Numbered from the stretch's first letter, positions 42,646 through 53,900 are shown. The stretch: DNA of 64,000 bases from Rhabditophanes sp. KR3021 (GCA_963281155.1 CAUJLY010000002.1:4650001-4714000); one strand, 5' to 3'. Notes: generated by a model not told the origin, from the sequence alone. Translations and numbers: made by a program.

Positions 42646-44482
42646 TTAGCATCTGCTCGAACTTTTCATCGCCGGTTGAAGTTCATATAAAAGTGACTTT
42701 GCTTTAAAGACATCGTAAGAAGGATCATTTGAAGTACGAATGATCGTTTCCCAAAACTCGGAATTGATGCCAAGCAAATATTCAAAGGCATCATTGGCGA
42801 TATGTTCGCATTCTTCAAACGTTCCTATCTTGTCTCTTTTGAATTTAGGAATCCCAATAATTGGTGATGTGAACTTGTGTACCAGAATAGCCTTAGTCAT
42901 GTGATTTCTATCAAAAAGACCCAATACAATTTGAAAATGCCTCATTAAAAAGGCGAGAGTATCTTTATTGGTCACTGGTAGGTTTAATATTTCCCTATGA
43001 ATCTTCCTCCCTTCTCTGTTTTTAACTCCCAGACAAATATCTTTCCATGAACTGGGCGGAATGAGTGGTTCAGCCAAATTGTTCAAAAGCCTTTTTAATG
43101 CATCTGGGACAGTGAAAGTTGATTTTGAGTCAAACAAAACGTGGAATTTTTCCTCAGCAACTGCTTTTAAAGTAACTTGATCACTTTCGTTATCTGAGAC
43201 ATGGCAATAAAGACCTGGCGAAGTCAACATTCCAGAAGATTCAATTCTATCCACCAAACGAATTAAAACTGCTGGAATCATTGGCCTCGATTGAGTACAA
43301 ATTTTGCCCAAATAAACAGGACGTTTCGTTTGTTCAACTTTTCTTCTCCTTTCCATAACTACACAAGGGACAGTTCTATCAGGAGTACAACATTGATAGT
43401 GCATTTCAATCCCACAATTTACACAGACAAGTTTTTCTCCGGCGCTAAACTTCCTAACGGTACAAAAACAACATCGAACATTAAAACCTTTCTTCTCAAT
43501 GAAGGAATGAATTGTATTGATAGGCAAAATGTGTTCTGGAACTAAAGACAAAGTTCCGTTTTTTTTCAAAATACAGTCCAAAGGAGTCCAATAATTAGTT
43601 TGATCTTTTTTCTTTTGTCTATCAAGCAACTGATTCTCAATGATAGGTGTGTCATTCAACAAATTAGAATCACTAATACTGCGTCTTAACTTCGATTTTC
43701 TTGAAAATTCCTCTTTATTCATACGTTTTTGGCTTCTGCTTAGTAACATAAGTGCGTCGTCATCTTGAGTTTTGGCTAAATGCTTGGCTATTGTTAAGGG
43801 GGAAAATTCTGAAGTACTGTCCATCATAACTCTATTGCAAGATACTAGAGAATCCATACTCATTCTGGAGTCATTAAACATAGGTTGATTGATGACAGAG
43901 TTTGTTTCTTTGGGAAGCACCTCAGATGTAATTGAATTGACAGGAACCATTCTATCATCCACATTCCCGTATTCCACTACTTCAACAACAGGACTTATGG
44001 GGTAAGGAGATTTTTGAGAAGCAGAATTAGACTGAGCATTTCCAATATAAAAAGATCCATGCTTCTTTCTAGACAAATTTAGGTTAAACGACTTGATTTG
44101 TGGCGCAGAAGGTGTATTAGATACTGGTCGAGGACTATTCATGATGGATTTATCAGGAGAAGCAACTTGAATCTTTTTTAATGCTTGCAACGACCCCTCC
44201 AAAGTAGCTCCGATTTGGTTTTCGCGTTCTAATTGCAATGCAAGCTTTTCCTCAACGGTTTGTTTCACATCTGTATTATCGTGACACGTCAATGTTTCAA
44301 GTAATCTAATGATGTCATCATTATCTGAAATATACATATTAAAACACACCCGTCAACTATAATTACTCACCTCTAGCAAGATACTTGAAAGCACCCGAGA
44401 TATTCTTCAGAATTAAACCGTCTACAGAATTAATCATTCTTTTAGACGATTTGGACATTTTGCAATTAGGAGTGTCACCCAT
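42646..44482 (-). CDS. RACGAP1: CYK-4/MgcRacGAP-like RhoGAP lacking the arginine finger
   Basis: Two exons (44482-44371, 44324-42646), 596 codons. An N-terminal helical region (residues ~30-100) is followed by a Ser-rich linker, then a C1 zinc domain (about 309-355; HSFIEKKGFNVRCCFC...CVNCGIEMHYQCC) and a RhoGAP fold (about 385-570). The RhoGAP segment LPVTNKDTLAFLMRHFQIV matches MgcRacGAP closely. Its place in centralspindlin and cytokinesis is inferred from this architecture. Oddity: the finger loop, normally GLYR(V/I)xG, reads GLYCHVSD, so the catalytic Arg is Cys411. The domain is therefore probably not an active GAP and may bind Rho GTPases without speeding hydrolysis. It starts only 63 bp after the EMC7 stop on the same strand. 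Confidence 0.83.
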
Positions 44483-44545
44483 GATGGCGACGTTGATAAT
44501 AAGAAGATAAAAGAGGTAGGTTATATAGTCATTAAAAAGAGTTTA

Positions 44546-45300
44546 TTAGCATAAATACAAATATTCAAAATTTAATAATACTTTTCTATTTCTTTCTACC
44601 CTGAATCGCCTTTTTTTCTTTCTTTGGCGGAGCCCCCCTAGCCATGAAGACAACATTTCTGAGACATCTGGAACATCCATCTTTGGCATCTGCATAGATT
44701 CCATTTCTTTCTTTAACTCGGGATCATTACTTACCATTTTCGGCATAATATACATGAGAGCCATTGGTACTAGTAACATCAAGACCATTGGGTTCATTAG
44801 AGCATCAGTTATTCTCCATCCTTCCTTTGGTTTGAAATAAACTATTGGTGCTCTAGGCATCATTCTTAATGGAGCAGGTACTAATTGAACATCCGATGGT
44901 TTAAGACTGTTGTTACGTCTGTATCTCATTTTTCCCTTAAAATGTCAAAATATGTTATATCACATGTAAATATTGTCAAGTTAAAGCTTACCTTCGAAGT
45001 GATATCAACACGAACGGCTTCAAAATCGTAATCAACGTGGAATACTTGAATCAAATGACTTCCAGGCAACAAATTGTGTATCGTGAAGGTTCCATCTTTT
45101 TTAACAAACCCTAGTGTCTCTCCGTAATTTACCTGAATTCTGACATCTGATTGCCATGTTGAACGAGAGAGTGCGTCGGCTGGTAAGATAATTGTTCCTT
45201 CAACTTTGTAGTAACGGTCAGCCTCAGTAACACTTGTTTCTCCTTCTTGGTTGCAATTGCAATAAACTGCCACCAAGCACAGTATTATCCACACCTTCAT
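44546..45300 (-). CDS. EMC7: ER membrane protein complex subunit 7
   Basis: Two exons (45300-44992, 44935-44546), 232 codons. A signal peptide (MKVWIILCLVAVYCNC) precedes a lumenal beta-sandwich with VNYGETLGFVKKDGTFTIHN, LLPGSHLIQVFHVDYDFEAV and RVDITSKGKMRYR, all EMC7 hallmarks. One membrane segment (MNPMVLMLLVPMALMYIMPK) follows, then a cytosolic tail (VPDVSEMLSSWLGG) ending in a basic stretch. EMC7 is the lumenal beta-sandwich subunit of the EMC membrane-protein insertase. A strong acceptor (ACATATTTTCTAG) lies 10 nt before the ATG, and ARPC4 ends 204 bp upstream on the same strand, so it may be trans-spliced within an operon ARPC4-EMC7-CYK-4. Confidence 0.92.
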
Positions 45301-45503
45301 CTAAACTAACTAGAAAATATGTATTTTAGATACAATTAGTTTAGATAAGTATTTTAACTGGTATAAACAGCTATTATAGAAATGTGAGTGAGTGTATGAA
45401 ATATTGTTAAATCAAATTATGAAGATGAATAAATATTAATTTATGATTTAGTCTTAAGAATTCCTTTGAAGGCAATAGTTGTTGGAGCAATGATAAAATA
45501 ATT

Positions 45504-47205
45504 TTAGTTGAATCGCTTGAGATATTCTTCAGCTGAGACACGAGCTCTAGCATTTAGGGCGATTTTCATTTCACTGAGTTCCTGGAAACATCACATGAAA
45601 AAGTAATTTTAAATATGTAACCTACCTTATCTATTTCTGTCATGAAGTGAATGAGGAAGTCCACAATTTTTGATTTGTACATTTCTTCAGTATGTGTTGC
45701 AGTAATTAGGAAACTGATGTCATAACCTTCGATAGGCTTTCGCCTTAAGATAACAAAATTATCAGCTCGCTGAAACAAATTGTAAACTTTTGTTCGTCTT
45801 TTTTTATTAGTTTGTTATTTTTATATCAAGATATTTAGTATCAAATTTAAAGAGACTGCGTGCCAACAGTTCTTCTTCAATACATTGTACTTTGAAATTT
45901 GGATGTTAGTTCAGGCTATTTACGTGTTCATTAAGATCAAATTAACGTAACTACTCATTATTATATTAGTCCAACATAGGTCTGAATTGACTAGTGCCGT
46001 AAACGGAAATCAGCACATGTCTCCTAAGGTCAAGAAAATGTATCAATGTCCTCAAACAGATGGGTATTTCGATGTTAGATCTATAGGAACGTTGACACCA
46101 AGATTAGCTCTGATTTGGGAACGGTGTCTCATCGCCGCCAATCCATCTTCAACCAATTTGTCACAAGAAATAGTTGAAGACGAATTGCTAAACGTGTTTG
46201 GACACAAAGAGATTGAGCTTATCGGACATTACTTATCTAATTTACTTTCTGAAAGAGGTGGTACAGACAGAATTGAAATACCAAAGAAGTTCATCAAATT
46301 GGGAGATAGTAAAGAAGAAACCCTGTCTAAAGCTGGTGCAGTCAAAAAGCAACTGGATAATCTCAAGACTACTGAGGGAGGCAGAACTTGCTGGATGTAC
46401 CTATTCTTGGACTCAATTCTTCTTGATAATGGGCGGGCAGCCACTGAAAATAAGAAAGCCATCCGATATGCTGGTGAATCATTAAACTTTAAGCTAAGAT
46501 GGGAGAAGCACAAATCTCAGTTCCGTTGCTCTCTGAAATTAGACTTTGTTTTCGACAAGAAGGAAAAATTTCTCAACAAACTTGTTACTGCTGAAAGGAA
46601 GTTAGTTGTAGTCAAGAAGGAATACCCTTCAAAAGCAGTCGCAGAGAATGTGGAAAGTATCCTCATCAACGCATTTAGACCTCAACTATCAAACAGCGAC
46701 AGTGGTAAGCCTTCTCTAGATTTTGTAGCGTCAATGAACCCTCAAGTGGACTCACAAGTTGCCCTTATCATCCTAAACGACTTCTCAAAATGTGAATATG
46801 AAGAACACGTTATTGTATGATTAATATTTTTTGTGATTTATATATTTTGATCGGCTTTTAAACGAATACCTGGCTCAAAACTTTCATGAACTTCTTGCAC
46901 AGTATTTGCTCGATGTTGTCAGCTTGTTTGATACCAATACTGATTCTTACTGAATTGATTGATGGTTCAATCAACACTCGCTCCTTGTTATTTCTAGCAA
47001 TAATCACTGGATTCATTATTAATTCTTTGCTTGTGCGAACCTCGATTTCTGGTTTGTTATGTCTTTCAACAACTTGAGAACCGAATTGCTGCAAACATAG
47101 AGAGGCATCTAAAGTACGTCTAACGCATTCTAAATATGGTTGTAATGTATTGGCCTGTAAAACACATTTATTAACATCTTTTGAATAAAAAATACCACCT
47201 ACCAT
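45504..47205 (-). CDS. ARPC4: Arp2/3 complex subunit 4
   Basis: Four exons (47205-47203, 47154-46870, 45769-45626, 45581-45504), 169 codons, the size of ARPC4 (about 168). Conserved stretches include [40 protein letters not shown] and the C-terminal [23 protein letters not shown]4 sits at the core of the Arp2/3 actin-nucleating complex beside ARPC2. The first coding exon holds only the ATG. Intron 2 (45770-46869, 1.1 kb) is almost filled by an intact GIY-YIG ORF on the opposite strand. Confidence 0.96.
46017..46820 (+). CDS. Intact intron-nested GIY-YIG endonuclease-like protein (copy 7)
   Basis: Uninterrupted 267-codon ORF inside ARPC4 intron 2, antisense to ARPC4. The frame is open from 45,987, but the first ATG is at 46,017 ([12 protein letters not shown]). 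The N-terminal half is helical with no family I recognise; it begins with [11 protein letters not shown], which may be the remains of a zinc-finger start. The C-terminal half is GIY-YIG-like: WMYLFLDS (first strand), [17 protein letters not shown] (YIG variant and the catalytic Arg), [12 protein letters not shown], the metal-binding Glu in [12 protein letters not shown], and [13 protein letters not shown] with the conserved Asn. The layout is closest to LEM-3/ANKLE1-type GIY-YIG nucleases, by eye only. The stop is 49 nt from the host donor. Function as a nuclease is inferred; related relics occupy seven other introns here. Confidence 0.72.
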   Translation: MSPKVKKMYQCPQTDGYFDVRSIGTLTPRLALIWERCLIAANPSSTNLSQEIVEDELLNVFGHKEIELIGHYLSNLLSERGGTDRIEIPKKFIKLGDSKEETLSKAGAVKKQLDNLKTTEGGRTCWMYLFLDSILLDNGRAATENKKAIRYAGESLNFKLRWEKHKSQFRCSLKLDFVFDKKEKFLNKLVTAERKLVVVKKEYPSKAVAENVESILINAFRPQLSNSDSGKPSLDFVASMNPQVDSQVALIILNDFSKCEYEEHVIV

Positions 47206-47537
47206 TGCAAACTGAATTCAAAATGTAGCTTGAAATAACCTACAAATATTTAAAGATTAAAAGGTATTTTTTTTAAAGTGGTCATAATTATAGGATTTTA
47301 TGAAAAGAATATTATCCAAAATACTTAAAACCTTCCAAACATCAATAATAAGTATGACGAACCAGTTGGATCGTTACCATTACTTGTTAAGCTGTTCATC
47401 TCAAGTAGATGTTGGAGAGATACATATATGCAAGTTGTTAAATTTGCAAATGTTGCACTAAAGTGTACTAGAATTGCGTACTGTTAATTCTGTTCAGATT
47501 GTTTATTTGCATAGAGCATACATCTATTAAGTTCTAA

Positions 47538-48926
47538 ATGGCTTCTAATATGCGTAGCAACGACGATTTCCGTCAACTATTAACTTCGAAACGTACTGCG
47601 GCGGTTCCAGCAGTTGAGCACAAAGGTGGCGATAAAAACAAAGACAAGGATTATAATAAAGCAAATCCGGAGGCTCCTAAAAGTGGTGATCAAAAAGCAA
47701 AGCAGAAAAGACCATTTAAAGGGAAAAAGGTAAAAGGTGACGAAGAGTTTGAGGGTTATGGAGAACAAACAAAGGCATTGAATGAGATCATGAGTAGATA
47801 TGTAGACAGGGCAGCGGAAAGACGAAAGGCAGAGGCTTCTGATGTTGGCAAGGCTGCCATCGAGAAAGCTCAAACGCAAATAAACCAAATGAATGGACCA
47901 TTTAGCAGTGACATGCCTGTTTTAGGTCGAATCGAAGAAATTGAAAAAAGTAAATATCTTGGAGGCGACCTGGAGCATACTCATTTAGTCAAAGGTTTAG
48001 ACTATTCGTTGCTGCAAAAAGTTAAGTCTAAGGCGGAAGTTGAGGAGGAACTTGAAGATGACGCTTTGGAGAAGGAATTTTTGGAGAAAAAACCAGAATC
48101 CACAAGTTTGTTTGAGATTAAGAGTCGTCTGGCTAAGAATATAGAACGAATCGTTATGAAAAATAAGTATCCTTTGGTTAACAAAGCTTTTAGAAAGGGC
48201 AGAATGGCCTTTTCATTTGATTTGGAAGATGAGGATGCCGACATTCCTACAACTGTATTGAGGAGTGTAAACGATGAGGATCTCTCCGTCAATACCATGA
48301 AGAAAAATATTGATAAAGCCGTTTATACCAAACTGTCTATTATTCTGGCAAATTCAAAGATTGATCCTAAGAAAAGAAAAAAGGAAAGCGAAGGTGATGT
48401 AGAAGTTAAGGTACAAAATATACCAATGAATATGAACATTTTCGATGAGGAAGATGGTGATTACCATTACGAAAAGGCGGCTTCTTCAAGTTTGAATACA
48501 TCTAAAGGCAAGAATACAAATTACTTCGATGAGCCAATGGACGAATGCAAGGAAGTTGTTAAGGAAGAAATTGATATGTTCGGAAATATCGTTGAAATGG
48601 CAACAAAAGTAAAAGTTGTCTCACCACCTAAAGCATCCATTCAAAAGAGAATGCTTGAAATACAAGGGATGGGAGATGATGATGCATATTCAGAATTATA
48701 TCCTTCAGCTGCTGGTTTTGGCGAAAGCGTATTGAGTGATGATGATTCAGAGGAAGAAGGTGGTCCAAAGAAAAAGAAGAAAAAGGGCCCTGAACCTGAA
48801 GTATCCACAAAGGAAGGTGGTAATCGTAAGCAAAGACGTGAAGCCCAAGCTCAGGAAAGAAAATTGAATTCAGAGTTAACCAAAATTAATAAAATTATGG
48901 ACAAGCGGAAGGATGGCAAAAAGTAG
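47538..48926 (+). CDS. IK: RED/IK spliceosome protein (SMU-2 homologue)
   Basis: Intronless, 462 codons. Hallmarks are SRYVDRAAERRKAE, the signature DLEHTHLVKGLDYSLLQKV, FEIKSRLAKNIERIV and the C-terminal YSELYPSAAGF. It also carries basic and acidic low-complexity tracts (SDDDSEEEGG then PKKKKKK, a nuclear-localisation candidate). The RED/ER repeat seen in vertebrate RED is not obvious. RED works with SMU1 in the spliceosomal B complex and influences splicing of short introns, which is of interest in a genome whose introns are mostly about 45 nt. It is divergent from ARPC4. Confidence 0.93.
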   Translation: MASNMRSNDDFRQLLTSKRTAAVPAVEHKGGDKNKDKDYNKANPEAPKSGDQKAKQKRPFKGKKVKGDEEFEGYGEQTKALNEIMSRYVDRAAERRKAEASDVGKAAIEKAQTQINQMNGPFSSDMPVLGRIEEIEKSKYLGGDLEHTHLVKGLDYSLLQKVKSKAEVEEELEDDALEKEFLEKKPESTSLFEIKSRLAKNIERIVMKNKYPLVNKAFRKGRMAFSFDLEDEDADIPTTVLRSVNDEDLSVNTMKKNIDKAVYTKLSIILANSKIDPKKRKKESEGDVEVKVQNIPMNMNIFDEEDGDYHYEKAASSSLNTSKGKNTNYFDEPMDECKEVVKEEIDMFGNIVEMATKVKVVSPPKASIQKRMLEIQGMGDDDAYSELYPSAAGFGESVLSDDDSEEEGGPKKKKKKGPEPEVSTKEGGNRKQRREAQAQERKLNSELTKINKIMDKRKDGKK

Positions 48927-49203
48927 CATTTTCATATTTTTTTGTTATTTAAATTATTGTCGATTAATAACTGCAAAATAAACATTAGTTATTCAATTGT
49001 TTAATGGCAAGAGCGGTATTTAGATTAATGTCTGTTATTTTTAAAGAAGTAAAAGCAAGGTGAAGAAAATTAGTTTAATTGTTTATAATAAAAAAATAAT
49101 GCAATTACATATTTATTTTGAATAAAGCGGTTTACATGAATTAGTACAATAATTAAACCCAGCACATTCACTCTTTAAGGCAGGAAGTAAAAAGGATTTT
49201 AAA

Positions 49204-50999
49204 TTATTTATTATTACTATCTCTGAAGTGTCTGACATCTGGAGGATGAGCTGCTTCGATGCTTGTTAAGTCGTTGAATCTCCCCCCATTTTTGTTTGGA
49301 TTCAACATGCGGTCAACGATATGTTGGGTGTATTCGAGTTTCTTGACTAAAGCAGTATCTGCTCCGACAGTAGCCAGAAGATCAAACTTAAAAGTACGAA
49401 GACTTCTGTCGGCATCAATCAAAGTTACTGCCCCCATATGTGGACAAACAATTAGTTTGACATGGTCGGTGAAGAAGTTAATTTGAAGTGTCCCATTGGT
49501 AAGATGCAAGACGATAGCTGCTTTAGTTCGGAACCACGTTCTGAGGACTGGCAAACGCGCAATTTCATCTCCTTCCTTGACAGTAGTTGCTCCAGCTCTG
49601 ACCAGATGTTCACGCATGTACCTGCGGAAATACTTCAAAAGAGTAACTTTTTTTTCAAGACTTGTCGGGTAATCTCTCATAGTAAAATAATGTTCGGCAT
49701 TATCTCTTTCGCAATATTGAATTTGCTCGCCGGCAGCATCGAGTACCAACTTTGTGCTATCATTGAAAAGTACACCAACCGAATTATCTGAAAGTTGATA
49801 TCCCAAACCGTACTTGTCAGAGTAATCTACCCATTTGGAGATGAAGAAGACTGGAGAACTGGCAGGATGTAAGGCATCTTCCATATCATCAACACCAACA
49901 ATCGGCACAGATTGCTTCAAGAGATTCGACAATTGGGAATACAGTTCGTTCAGATACCAACCTTCCTTATCCTTGATAGCAGGACTCGCTATTGGCAAGC
50001 ATGTTGGAATCCTTGGAACTTCAACAGCAGTAACAACAGCAGGATTTTCAACTCTGCTTGGTGAGTTGACAAACTTAGGAGCCATAGTTAAACAGGAAGT
50101 AGGCAAACGTGCAGGCAAATGTCCTCTTAGGAAGAACTCGAACTTTAAAACTTGCTTAATGGTTGGGCGTTGAGAAGGGTCAGCATGCAAGAGGAATCTG
50201 ATGAGGTGCTTGGCATCCTGACTAACAACTGGTGGGAGGGAATAATTGTTAGCTTTTATACGATTGTACGTATCTTTCAAGGTCATCGTTTCGAATGGAG
50301 GTTTGCCGACGAGTAGTGTGTAAACAATACACCCTATTGCCCAGATGTCTACTTCATAAGAGTGTCCTCGTTTGTCGAGCATTTCCGGGGCAATGTAGTT
50401 TGGAGTTCCACATAGAGTTTTCTTTCTCTCTCCATCAGGGCCAACAATTGTTGCCAATCCAAAGTCTCCTATTTTGACGTCCATCAATTCACTTAAAAAC
50501 AAATTTCCCAATTTAAGATCACGGTGGATGATGTTTCTACCGTGTAGATAAACGCAGCCTTCAGTCACTTGCTTTGTGAAATAACGCGCTTCCGGTTCCG
50601 TGACAGCCTTTCTTCTTTTATGCAATTCCATTAATGATCTGCGAGGGCAGAGTTCTAGCAAGATGTATACATTGTCATCATCTTCAAAAAAGTCTAGCAT
50701 CTGCACAACATTGTGATGAGACAATTGGCGATGAATGTCGATTTCTTGAGCCATCTAAAATACTTAATAAATTAATTTTACTCTACCCAACTTACCTTAT
50801 CTTTTTGGTGACGCTTTGTTAATAAGGTCTTTGCGACAACCTTTCCGGCCAGTGTTTCCTTTGTATCAGGGCTAATCAGTTCATAACATCTCGCAAATCC
50901 TCCTTTTCCTAAGAATTTTCCCCTTTGATAAGTTGTGTGTTTTGAGGCATTAATGATGTGCATGGGCACTTCCTTTACAGCTTTACTACGATCCGTCAT
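49204..50999 (-). CDS. PLK1: Polo-like kinase 1
   Basis: Two exons (50999-50796, 50754-49204), 584 codons. Kinase domain motifs: glycine loop GKGGFARCY, HRD-type loop IIHRDLKLGNLF (Asp147), DFG (165-167) and T-loop KKTLCGTPNY with the activating Thr181. The two polo boxes keep the phosphopeptide-binding residues: Trp376 in KWVDYSDKYG and the His499/Lys501 pair in FFTDHVKLI. It is therefore a full PLK1-type mitotic kinase rather than a PLK4. It controls centrosome maturation, nuclear envelope breakdown and cytokinesis; one PLK1 client in that process is CYK-4, encoded nearby. The intron (41 nt) is typical. Confidence 0.97.
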
Positions 51000-53900
51000 T
51001 TTGCTTTGATGACAGATTAATATCAGGTAGTAGAAATTAATTGATTATAAGGTAGTGCAACCAATTAATTGAGACCTGAAACCGAAATGAGTCCTGGTAA
51101 ATGATGAACAAAGTGATAGTTGATGACTGTGTGCAACAATCATCAAACGCAAATTTTGGGCAAATCGATAAGTCGCTTACAATTAAGGGTGATCTAACGT
51201 AAATCGAGTCTATATGTACTATAACAAAAACCTCAGATTGAGTTGTAAAAAAGAAATGCTTTAAATTATTTTTATACAATATTACATAAAAACGGTCGTC
51301 GTACTAAGCCAAATATAAAGTAAAATGACAAAAAGGGAGCAAGACTTAACACCGAAAAGACGATGCAGACAAAGACTATAATGTGTTCCCGCATTTTGAC
51401 AATTTGGTGATACAGAAGATTGGAAAAGTGTTTATTCGTCAAAATCAAATTTGATCGACATCCCAATGTATCTTTATACATCTCTTCTATAGTATTAATT
51501 CGCTTTTAGGAGTACGATTTGGTCATGACTAGAGTAACACCTATCTTGCAATTATTGTGCTTGATAAAAATTGTTTAGAGGTTGAAGTAAAGGCTCGTCA
51601 AGTAAAAAGATATAAGCCATTATTAATATTTATATTCTGAATGACGGTCGTATCGGAGTTTTTTGTAAGTGTTAAATAAAAGAAGTCTTTAAGGTGAACT
51701 TATTTTAAAAAGACGTAGTGTTGTTATATATAAAATTGATCAATTCCTTTGGTGTTGATGGCATTTGATTTACATATTTCAGCTGATGAATAAACGAACG
51801 AACACGTAGTTAAGGTGATTTAATTATCTTTACCAATCTAGCTTGAAGCTATTTTATGATAAATCATAAATTTTAAAGAACGAGACATTTATTTTAATTT
51901 ATTAATACAATTAACAAAAGTTGTGAGTGAACCCGTTAGCAATTCTGATATCACTTTGTTTCTTTAAATATTCATTAACATCAAAACTTATTTGGAATAG
52001 CTAATCAAATGTTTATTCAAACTTTGTGCAAATTTATTATTAATAAGGAGAAAAGCGATTCTTGTACAGCAACACTCATTTTTCCTTTTCGGATTTGTTT
52101 CTGCTTCGGATTAGTAATTGTATACCAAAAAATATGCCTTTATTTGCAAATCACTAAATATTTAGATTTATTGTTATTTTAGCTGGCATATCATATAAAT
52201 AGAGTGGAAAGTTAAATTTAAAAATTTAATTTTTGTTAATTGCTCATTTTATGTTTATATTGTTTTTTGGTAATAACATTGACGTCACTGTCTCTATTAA
52301 TTGTTTTATGACGTATATTAAATTCCATTTGAAAGTGAGTCCTGACAACTTTTCGAGTTATTTTTAGTTTCTTCTAATCGTGGTTAAAATATGATGTTGA
52401 AGACATCACAAAATTCAGGTATATATTTCGTAATGGACTAATTATATGGCATGTAAATATATACTATTGTTACAATATGCTTTAACATGCTTGCGGTAAT
52501 ATATTTCGTGAGACTACACAAAGTTTAAATATTAATAACTTGAGCCAATTCAATCTTGACAAATATCATACTTCTATATTATAGAATAGCTTTATTAACA
52601 AAGTGGCACCAACTTTTTTGCTCATTTCAATATGTTGAAGAATAATTTAGGGAGGTTCAAGAAAGAGATTGGCACAAGTACAATAAATGTAATTTGCAAA
52701 ACATCCATTCATTCATATCATAACTATTTCTTACTATTATTTTGTGAAATGTCAAAATGATAATTAGCCACGGCATGTAAAGTGAACAAGATTATTTACA
52801 AAGCAATCTTATTTCGGTAAGATTTTGTTATTTAACTTTACAAGATGAAGTCAAATGCTAAAATTTAATTGCTTCCAAATGTATGTATTTATTTTATTCA
52901 AAATATATTTTTTACGTTCGGTTCATTTAAAAATATTTCTTTTTTAGATGAATTTTGAATTACATTGTTATTTTGGGATATACTTCTTCTGTATCACTTC
53001 ATATTAAATTTCGTATTATCAGGCTATTAGGGTATCGTAAATTCCTGTTGATATATTTAGATTTAGATTTTTTGAAAAGTACTAACTTAATTTCAAAATT
53101 TTTGCCAATAAAGGAATAATAATATGTAGATGTTTTGTATGTTTTATTTTTGAATGTAAATATTATTATTGTTACAACAACCAAATACTCTAGCTTCATT
53201 TTTGTATTTGACTTAATCATATTACAAGGGGTTAGATTATATTGCAGTGAAAGTGTTTTTCATGCATAATTTTAAATTGACTTTACGTTTAATATAATAT
53301 TTTTGATGCATTCAATTGTCTGGCATCGACAAGTGTAAAAGAATATTTGAGGGATGGTAAGAGAGCTGAGCAAAATATTTTATTATAATTTGGAGTCAAC
53401 GATATTTATTAAAAATTGACATGCTATCATAAAAGAGAGTAAAATAAAAGATATATAAGACATAAAGTGATATAAAATTATGTACAGCAAAAAAGAATAA
53501 AGTGATATCAAATCATTATATCCTCTAGACATTCACATACACACGTATACAACCATAACATCATTCCATCTTACTCAATTAAATTGTTTCAGTTTTTTGA
53601 GTATCCATTAGCAGATTATGACCGTTAATCCATTACATATTATGGTGTGTCATTAATACGCGTTCGATAACAATACATGCTACATCACTTCCATTATTTT
53701 AATATCTTTTTGTTTAATTATTAATTTTATAAATCAAAAATGTTGGGGATGTCTAGAAAAATTGATCCGAGCTGAGGAACAATTAGAGACACTTAATCAT
53801 TTCAAATACAAATGATTGTTTTCATATTAACCATAATATATTTTGAATATATTTTAAATATTCAGTGTTATTATCAGGGTTACTAGTGTTTCCAGTATTT

